NCBI GenBank assembly: GCA_049487715.1
Contig: CP150546.1
Coordinates: 372,001 to 436,000, forward strand
Length of the DNA: 64,000 bases
Source: Pycnococcus provasolii
Taxonomy: Eukaryota > Chlorophyta > Pseudoscourfieldiophyceae > Pseudoscourfieldiales
Direction of reading: 5' to 3'
Of the stretch, positions 57,337-64,000 are shown piece by piece. A model generated the notes under the pieces. The model made no database searches and was not told the origin of the DNA. It was given only the letters and a program-made list of their open reading frames with translations. Position 1 is the first letter of the stretch. Every line of letters begins with the position of its first letter. Position numbers and translations under genes: made by a program.

Positions 57337-60300
57337 TCACGGCGCTCTCACGCTGTCCACAACCTCGAGCATGCTGCGAAGCACCATGCGACGGCTCGTG
57401 CCCGCCTGACGCGCGAGAAGATTCTGACGACGGCGCGTATTCGACAAAAAACGAAGCACCACGTCGATGTCGACGATCGGATCTGTCATGGGGCGGCACG
57501 GACGGCCGGCGAACACGCCCATGTCAACCGGCGAGAGCACGTCCGCGGTGTTTACGCCCGCACCGCTCGAGATGGACAGGTCTTTCAGGGTCATCACCTT
57601 CTGCAGAGCCGCGAGACGCTTGTAGCTTGTCTCGCTAATGGACATCAGGCACGACATGCTGCCGTCGCCGTGGCCAAGCAGCGGAGCTTGGCGCTGCGGT
57701 CCCGCGCCACCGCCAGCTTGCCCGGGCGCGTTGTAGTCGCCACTTCGAATCCGCTCGTGCGGGAGGCCAGCGACAGCTTGGCTTATGTGGCCGGGGAAGC
57801 ACACCTGGCGAACGCTGCACAGAGCCTTGGACGTGCACTGTATGCACATGCGCTCCGTCAGCTTGCCCTCCGTGTTTGCCATGAGCTGCCTGTAGTCCAT
57901 GAGCTGCGTTCTGCTGCTCGATGTTGCCGTCGCCGACTCCGGACCAGCGCCAGCCAGTGACGCGCCGGGGCGCGCAGAGCGTGTTGGGAAGTACGTGTAC
58001 ACGTGAATGCTACCGCGGATATCCGAAATCACACAGCCGAGCTGCATCTTCTTCCCACGTTCGCTGACGCCATCGACGAGAAAGTCCGTCAGCACGCACT
58101 CGAGGCGCTCAACGTCATTCCCCAGCGGCACGAGGCTGCGCCCCGCAGGGCGCCACTGCAGGAATGTCGGACCACGTTGCACATCTCCCAGAAGAATGAA
58201 GCTCTTCACCACCGCGACGCACGTGCCGTACAGCACATTGTGAAATGCCACCTGCTGCAGAGTGCCGAGCGCGGTGGGCACGATAGCAGCCTCAATGCCT
58301 CCACCACCCGCCTGCTGCGGAGGTGGAGCCGCCTTTGGCTTCCACTCATGCATCTCAAGCACCGAGCCACGTCCAGCCACGAGGTGCCCGTCCACCTCCG
58401 CGAGCGTCGCGATCGGGCTGAATCTCTCCAGACTCTGACTCATCGTGCAAACGACGCTGGGCACCTTTCGCGAACCGCCGAGATGACCGCGCTCACCGCC
58501 GCCGTGCGGGCGCAGGTCGTGCAGCTCGAGCAGCACGATGCGGCCACGGCTCGGAACGTCTTCGCCGTACACCAAGCTCGTGCCCACGGCGAGGAAGCGG
58601 TGAGCCGCCGAAGCACCCCCCGGAGCAGTCGCGGCGGACGATGCTCCCGAGCCTCGAAGGCCACACGCACAGAGCGCCTGCACGCGCTCCTCGGGATCGC
58701 AGCGGTAAACAAAGGACCAGCTGTCCTCCACCCAGCGACCTGCACGTGGCGCGTCGAAAAACATGAGCTCATCCACCTCCACCGTGCCACGCCTCAGGCA
58801 AGCTGCACGCATGACGCTCGCGGTTGTGTACGCCTGCGTGTCACCAGTTCCCGGCGGCTCTGCGAGTGGGGGCGGCCAGGCATTCGGCAGCGGCGCGAGA
58901 GGCGAGGTTGGTATCGTCACGTTCGTGCTGCACGGTAGCATGCGAGAAACCACCGCGACATACGCCTGATTGCCGGGCAGATAGGCGACGCGCGACACGT
59001 CTGACCGAAGCAGCTTGCGACTGCACGGCCACGGACCGTCGTAGCGCACGTGCGGGGTGAGCTGACAAATCTTGAGGAGGCTCTTCACCGTTCCCGCGCC
59101 ACCCGCAGCCTTCAACGCCGATGCCGACGCGGAAGTCGAGTAGAGAAAACCATGCTGGCAGTTGGCATTGTGCAGGCACGCGAACGCACACACCGCGCCG
59201 TCCTCAACCTGCGCGTGCACGCGAATGCGACCGCCGCGCATGCAAAGCACCCAGTACGGTCGGTGCTTGGAGCAGACGAAGACGCCACACAGGCCAAGTG
59301 GATGCTGTTTCAGCATGTCGCGCCCCACACCATCGTAGCGCACGAGCCGTGGAGGGGGAGGTGGGGGCAGCGCCGCTTCCGTCGCCGCGCCTCCAAGTCT
59401 CCTCTCAGCCACAAGGAAGGCATCAATCGCATCGGCGTCGCCAACGGAACAGGCAGGCGCGATACCCGCGTCAGCGCCCACGCGCGGGTGCTTCAGGAAC
59501 CGAAGCGGAGCGGCTCCACCGCTGCTTGAGCTACCCGAAGGCTCCACCGCCGCCGCTGGTGCTGCTGCTTCAGGCTGTGTTGCAGACAATGGTGCGACGA
59601 ATGCGGTAAAAACTTCCACCGTCCCATCTGCCCGTCGCACGGTCAGCATTGGCCCCTGCGCGTGGCGCTGGCGTCCAAAGTCGTCGAGGCGCAGCTCCAC
59701 GACGTAAGCCTCGTCAGCCTCAGACATTGCGGCAGCTCCTCCGACTCGTTTGGCCGGTGCCGCGGACACGAGCGCTTGGCTCGATTCCGAGTCCACCTTG
59801 GCACGCTTCGCGGATGGCTCGTCGCCGCCGTCGCCGGATCCGCCTGCACTCACCGTCGCCTCCGCCGCCGCTTCCGCCAGCGCGTCGTCGTTCTCCTCGA
59901 GTTCGAGCTCCATGTCACCCGCATCGCTCAGCAGCAGCGGCCTGTCCTCGTAGAGATCATATGACTTCCACACGAGTGCAAAGGTTGGGAGCGCGTAGAT
60001 GTGAATGGCGCCGGACGGGTGCGAGCATGCCACGACGAAGACGCCACCCGTGGCTGGGAAAGGTGCCTCGGGCGTTCGCCACGTGGGTCGTAGCGAGAGC
60101 GCATCAGCGAGGAAGCCGTGTGCATCGTGGTACAGTGTGCATGCCGTGAAGCGCAGCGCAGGCAGCTGCGCGTTGGATGGCGCCTCCGGCGCTTCAGAGC
60201 GGGGCGTCGCGGCGCACGCTCCTCGCGGCGCGATCGCGCCCGGTTCCGAGTAGGCTACGTAACCGAGCTTCCCGCCGCGGAAGCGGAGCAGGATGTGCTC

Positions 60301-62845
60301 CTCGCACACGTCGGCGAACATGATGTCCGGAAAGTGCTCCGCCGGCGGCTTGCCATGCTGCGCACGGTATACCTCCTCGCCCGAAAGGTCTATTAATTTC
60401 GCGGCACGCGCATTTGCAAGCAATCGCATGCCTCGGGTGTGCACCTGCAGCATGCAGGAACGCCGCTCGCCGATCGGCGCGGCGTGCACCGTAGTGACCG
60501 CATCACTCAGGAAGTCGCACTTCGACGTCACCTCCTGATTTTCCGTGCCGACGAACGCTAGAACGCGCGCCGTCTTCTGCCCGACGCCGTCGAATCGCAG
60601 CACGAGGTACGCGTGAAGATCTCCGGTCACCTGGGAGCCTGAGCTGGTATGGCTCAGCCCACTGGACGTGCGAGGTGTCTGCGGTAGCTCTTCGCTCGCC
60701 TCACCTAGCACCGTCCACATCGCCGTGATGCCCTCAAGTCCAACCTCTGCAAGGACGTCGGGAAGAATGCCCTTTCGAAACGCGACGAGAGAGCCACCCT
60801 TCCCGAAGCCGCACGCCGCTACCAAATCCGTAGCGCGAAGCGATCTTCCCACGGGAGCCTGTGCACCCACCTCGTTCGAGTCGCCAACCTCGCCAGTTGT
60901 CATGCTACGTATAGCCCCGGTGACGAAAATGCTGTCGGCAACCTTCAGTTCGTACGACTCGCACTGCTCATCCCGCATGGCTGACGCAGCCTTGCCATGT
61001 GCATCGTCCGGCGATGCGGTGTCACCGCCAGCCCCGAAGAGCTCAGCCATCTCTTCGTCGTCGTCAATCGACGCCGCCTTCGCCTTTGCGGTCGCGTCGA
61101 CGTCGTCACCGACGCCTGCGTCGTCGTCGTCCTCGTCGGCACCCTCCTCCTCGCGTGCCGCCAGCGCATCTTCCTTCGTGCGCGACATCGTCTTCTGAGG
61201 CCGATAACGCACGACGAGCGAGTCGGTGGCGCGGCTGCCGAGGAATACGAGCCGATCGCTAAGGCGCGAGCAGCAACTCGATGGCGGGCCAGCACCGAGC
61301 TTGGTGAGAGCCATCGAAACGCCGCCCATGTCATCTCTTGTGAGGTGAAGCAGCAGAAGCTCGCCTGTGCGAAGCGCGATCATTGCGTTGTGCGTGCTAA
61401 GCCACGCGAAGCGCGAACCGTCGAGAGTCATTGTAGTCGAATCGGGAAAGGCGCACTTTGCGGATGCACCTTGGGACGATGCTGTCGCACCGCCCCCGCT
61501 TTGCTGCGCCGAAGAAGCCTGCGCCGTGGTGGCTGATGACGCTGGCGCTTTGGGCCCCAGGCCGGGCAGCATGGCCGTTATCTGCTTCTGCGCCTGCGCG
61601 ATGATAGATGCCATGTCCGGGGCGGTGGTAGATGCTGGTTTACCTGCCGTCTTGGATCCTGCTGCCGCCGTCTGCATCGCGGTGGCGGTAACAGCGTTAT
61701 TCATTCCGCCAAGTGTGCTGGGGAGTGCTTCAGGCACGACCCCGAAGGGTGCGGGTGGCACTGGCACGCCCGTCTCGGTCGTGGCGTTGTCATTTGGCGT
61801 TGAGAATCCGTAGGCAGACACCGCAAGCGTAGCTCGTCGCACGGCGGACGTGCCCGGGCCAGAGAAGTAGTGGATTGATGTGGAGCAGATGACGATGACG
61901 CCACCGAGCGGCTGAGGCACCGCCTGCAGGCTGACGGCATCGCTGGGTAATGCTACGTCGTCCGCGCGCCAGATGACGACGTGACGCTTCGCCTCAAGAT
62001 CAGCCGACACGGCGAGAATACGGCACGTGTCCTTGAGTCCGTCGCGGTACATGCCCGCGGCGCTCGGGCCCACCTCGTAGAGGATGGCGAGCGTGGGTTC
62101 CGAGAAGCCGTTCAGGATCGTCACGTCGCACAGGCGTACCATGGCTCCCGTCGGGATCCCAAGCTCGGACGGCAGCACGAGATACGCACGGTCGATGGAT
62201 GCCGACGGCGCCGTTGCCAAGTCGTGCTGGTCGCCGCCGGCGTCGCTGAGCGCTTTCATTAGCGCGATGGCGCGCCCTCCGTGCACGAGCGCTGCGGCGC
62301 ATGCGCCTGTTCGATCGGTAGCAAGCCGCGCATAAACTCCGTGTGACGGCGACGCCCCCAGGCCACCCGGCAGGCCCTTGTCTGGCTCAAATTGTGCGAG
62401 CGCTGCAGTATGAATGCCGTTCGTTGACGGATCGTACTCGACAGCCGCGAGCTTGCACGGCGAGTAGGCAAGCATCAGTGCGTCCCTCTGCCCCCTTCGT
62501 CGTGCGGGCAGCGTCGCGATGGAGTCCGGGCTTGCAGGCAACGTCCACGACGCGACGAGGTGCAGGCGCGCGCGTGCCTCGAGGTCTTCGTCATCGTTCG
62601 TTCCCTGTGCGCTCGAGCTCTTGGGAAGTCTTATGCGGTAGCACTCTAATAAGGTGCCACGCACGACGAGAAGCTCGCTGCTGCTGCTGCTGCTGTGCCG
62701 AGTGTGGTGATTGGTGTGCGTGCGCGACATCTCCGAAAGCTGACGCGGCGTCGGTCAGAGTGAGGCACGGCGCTGTGAAGTACGCGGCTGCGCTGGCGTC
62801 TATCGCCGTGGATGCGTGCAGCTTTGTGAGCGCGGCGTACACCAT
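57337..62845 (-). CDS. CPSF160: Cleavage and polyadenylation specificity factor 160-kDa subunit
   Basis: Nuclear scaffold of the mRNA 3'-end processing complex, built of three beta-propellers. The long frame (57337-62673) lacks the family N-terminus. That N-terminus is supplied by ATG 62845 (MVYAALTKLHASTAID, matching the MYAVYKQxHPPT start of the family) in another frame. A 55-nt GT-AG intron, 62674-62728, joins the two exactly and yields SAFGD-LLVVRGTLLECYR, where the family has its xLVVxxTxxLxVYR strand. The total is 1817 aa, longer than the ~1400-1450 usual because of acidic and Ala/Gly-rich inserts. Conserved stretches include DGVGQKTARVLAFVG, CMLQVHTRGMRLL, the late VAFHNVLYGTCVAVVKSFILLGDV and the helical end SNTRRRQNLLARQAG. 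The assignment is firm; the intron is inferred. Confidence 0.92.
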
Positions 62846-63289
62846 GGTTCAGTGAGGACGACACGAAGACAAATCTGACCGTACCAAGCCGCCGCCGCCA
62901 ACGCCGTGGACGAAACAACGCGGAATGGAAGCGGCGTCGTCGACCAAACCCTAATTAAAAAAACAGAGCCCGGGCGATTGGAACCCCGAACGAACAAAGC
63001 CGACTGCCTTCGACTAGGGTTAGGAGGGGAAGTCAAGTGCCAAAAAGTCAGAACTTTGCCAAAAACTTTGACGCCCAGTCCCCCGGGGCATGGCGTCCAT
63101 GACATGCTCCGGGGCGGTTCTTATGGCGGCTTCTGCGGCCTCGGCCGACCACGGAAACGACTGTAACCCCACCCAGTTACCGTCACCGCAGGTGGCACGA
63201 CGCCTCGAGTTTTCTCGCTCGCGCTCGTCCCTGCGCGTGACGCACTACGAGGTGGTAGGAACGGTCAACGCCACCGGTCAACGCCACCT
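62846..63289. other. Intergenic between CPSF160 and satellite array
   Basis: No gene is seen. This is the CPSF160 5' flank, with GC-rich sequence merging into the satellite. The region carries no convincing start-to-stop coding signal. Confidence 0.5.
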
Positions 63290-64000
63290 TGGTCAGCGAG
63301 TTCGCGCGCACGCGCTGACGCGCGGGCTTGCTGTGCACGGCGTTTGCACGGCGAGCCCGTTGCGCTTCCAGCGTGGGTCCAAGGCTTGCGTGCACGGTGC
63401 GACGTGCGTTCAAGGTGTATGTGCCAGGTGCGTGTGCCCGACGGGTGTGCAAGGTTCCCTCACGGCACGTTCGAGGCGCGCACTGACACGTGGTCAGCGC
63501 GTTCGCGCGCGCGCTATGACGCGCGGGCTTGCTGGGCACGGCGTTTGCACGGCGAGCCAGTTGCGCTTCCAGCGTGGGCCCAAGGCGTGCGTGCACGGTG
63601 CGACGTGCGTGCACGGTGTGTGTGCCAGGTGCGTGTGCCCGACGGGTATGCATGATTTCCTCACGGCACGTTCGAGGCGCACACTGACGCGTGGTCAGCG
63701 CGTTCCCGCACGCGCTATGACGCGCGGGCTTGCTGCGCACGGCGTTTGCACGGCGAGCCAGTTGCGCTTTCAGCGTGTGCCCAGGCGCGGGTGCCCGACG
63801 TGTGTGCAAGGTTTACTCACGGCACGTCCAAGTTGCGCCCTGACGCGTGGTCAGCGCGTTCGCGCACGCGCTCTGACGCGCGGGCTTGCTGTGCACGTCG
63901 TCTGCACGGCGAGCCAGTTGCGCTTCCAGCGTGGGCCCAAGACGTGCATACACGGCGCGACGTGCGTGCAAGGTGTGTGTGCCAGGCGCGGGTGCACGAC
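63290..64000. repeat. GC-rich ~201-bp tandem satellite, continues past window
   Basis: The landmark GCGGGCTTGCTG recurs at 63322, 63523, 63724 and 63880, so spacings are 201, 201 and 156 nt. Units contain CACGGCGAGCC, TTGCGCTTCCAGCGTGGG, GTGTGTGCCAGG and GTGGTCAGCGCGTTC and are clearly homologous throughout. Because 201 is divisible by three, long open frames run through it on both strands, but they are repeat artefacts. Confidence 0.9.

Noticed and set aside
63183-63809. 208-aa open frame on the minus strand in the satellite
   Set aside because: The 201-nt period keeps the frame open. Composition is Arg/Ala/His/Thr-rich repeat translation and shows no protein features.

Overview
The window reads as nuclear DNA of a compact green-algal genome, probably a prasinophyte-type picoalga. 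The evidence is nuclear genes for a chlorophyll a/b-binding protein, plastid ribosomal protein bL12 and two thylakoid-lumen-targeted proteins, alongside ordinary eukaryotic genes (cytosolic RPS14, XPC/Rad4, CPSF160, a BRO1-like protein, ATG27-like, TALE homeodomain). Genes are densely packed on both strands, GC-rich and mostly intronless. Where introns occur they are GT-AG, ranging from about 53 to 134 nt, with one of 749 nt. No tRNA, rRNA or CRISPR array was recognised. Species assignment is an inference from gene content and style only.

Layout. 1-18 kb: TALE homeodomain gene (5' end cut or in an earlier exon), ATG27/MRH-type receptor, a large coiled-coil protein, a very large Cache/Cys-rich/multi-TM/EF-hand receptor-like protein, an unknown protein, a KLHDC4-type Kelch protein carrying an IQ motif, and a small unknown protein. 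18-24 kb: a photosynthesis/translation block (plastid bL12, Nudix hydrolase, RPS14, a three-exon LHC protein, a small thylakoid protein with a long intron). 24-38 kb: ABCC transporter, unknown 787-aa protein, XPC, PQ-loop protein, AAAP amino-acid transporter.

37.8-40.2 kb is the clearest accessory region. It holds two ~195-bp structured direct repeats (LTR-like) bracketing the 3' end of a Ty1/copia polyprotein on the minus strand. The neighbouring upstream part of the same RT/RNase H region lies next to it on the plus strand. 40-47 kb: DEAD-box helicase whose RGG tail is frameshifted, lumenal pentapeptide-repeat protein, FAD monooxygenase, DUF3067 plastid protein. 47.8-52.7 kb: a 1622-aa surface protein built from a 72-bp coding minisatellite. 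53-57 kb: a convergent pair, a BRO1-like protein and a beta-carbonic anhydrase fusion, both ending in CaaX-like motifs. 57-63 kb: CPSF160. The window ends in a ~201-bp GC-rich satellite that continues past the edge.

The genes do not form one pathway. The most unusual items are the Cache receptor, the minisatellite receptor, the carbonic-anhydrase fusion, the broken copia locus, the two inferred 53/55-nt introns, and an intergenic TACAGTA/TACTGTA motif that recurs across the window.
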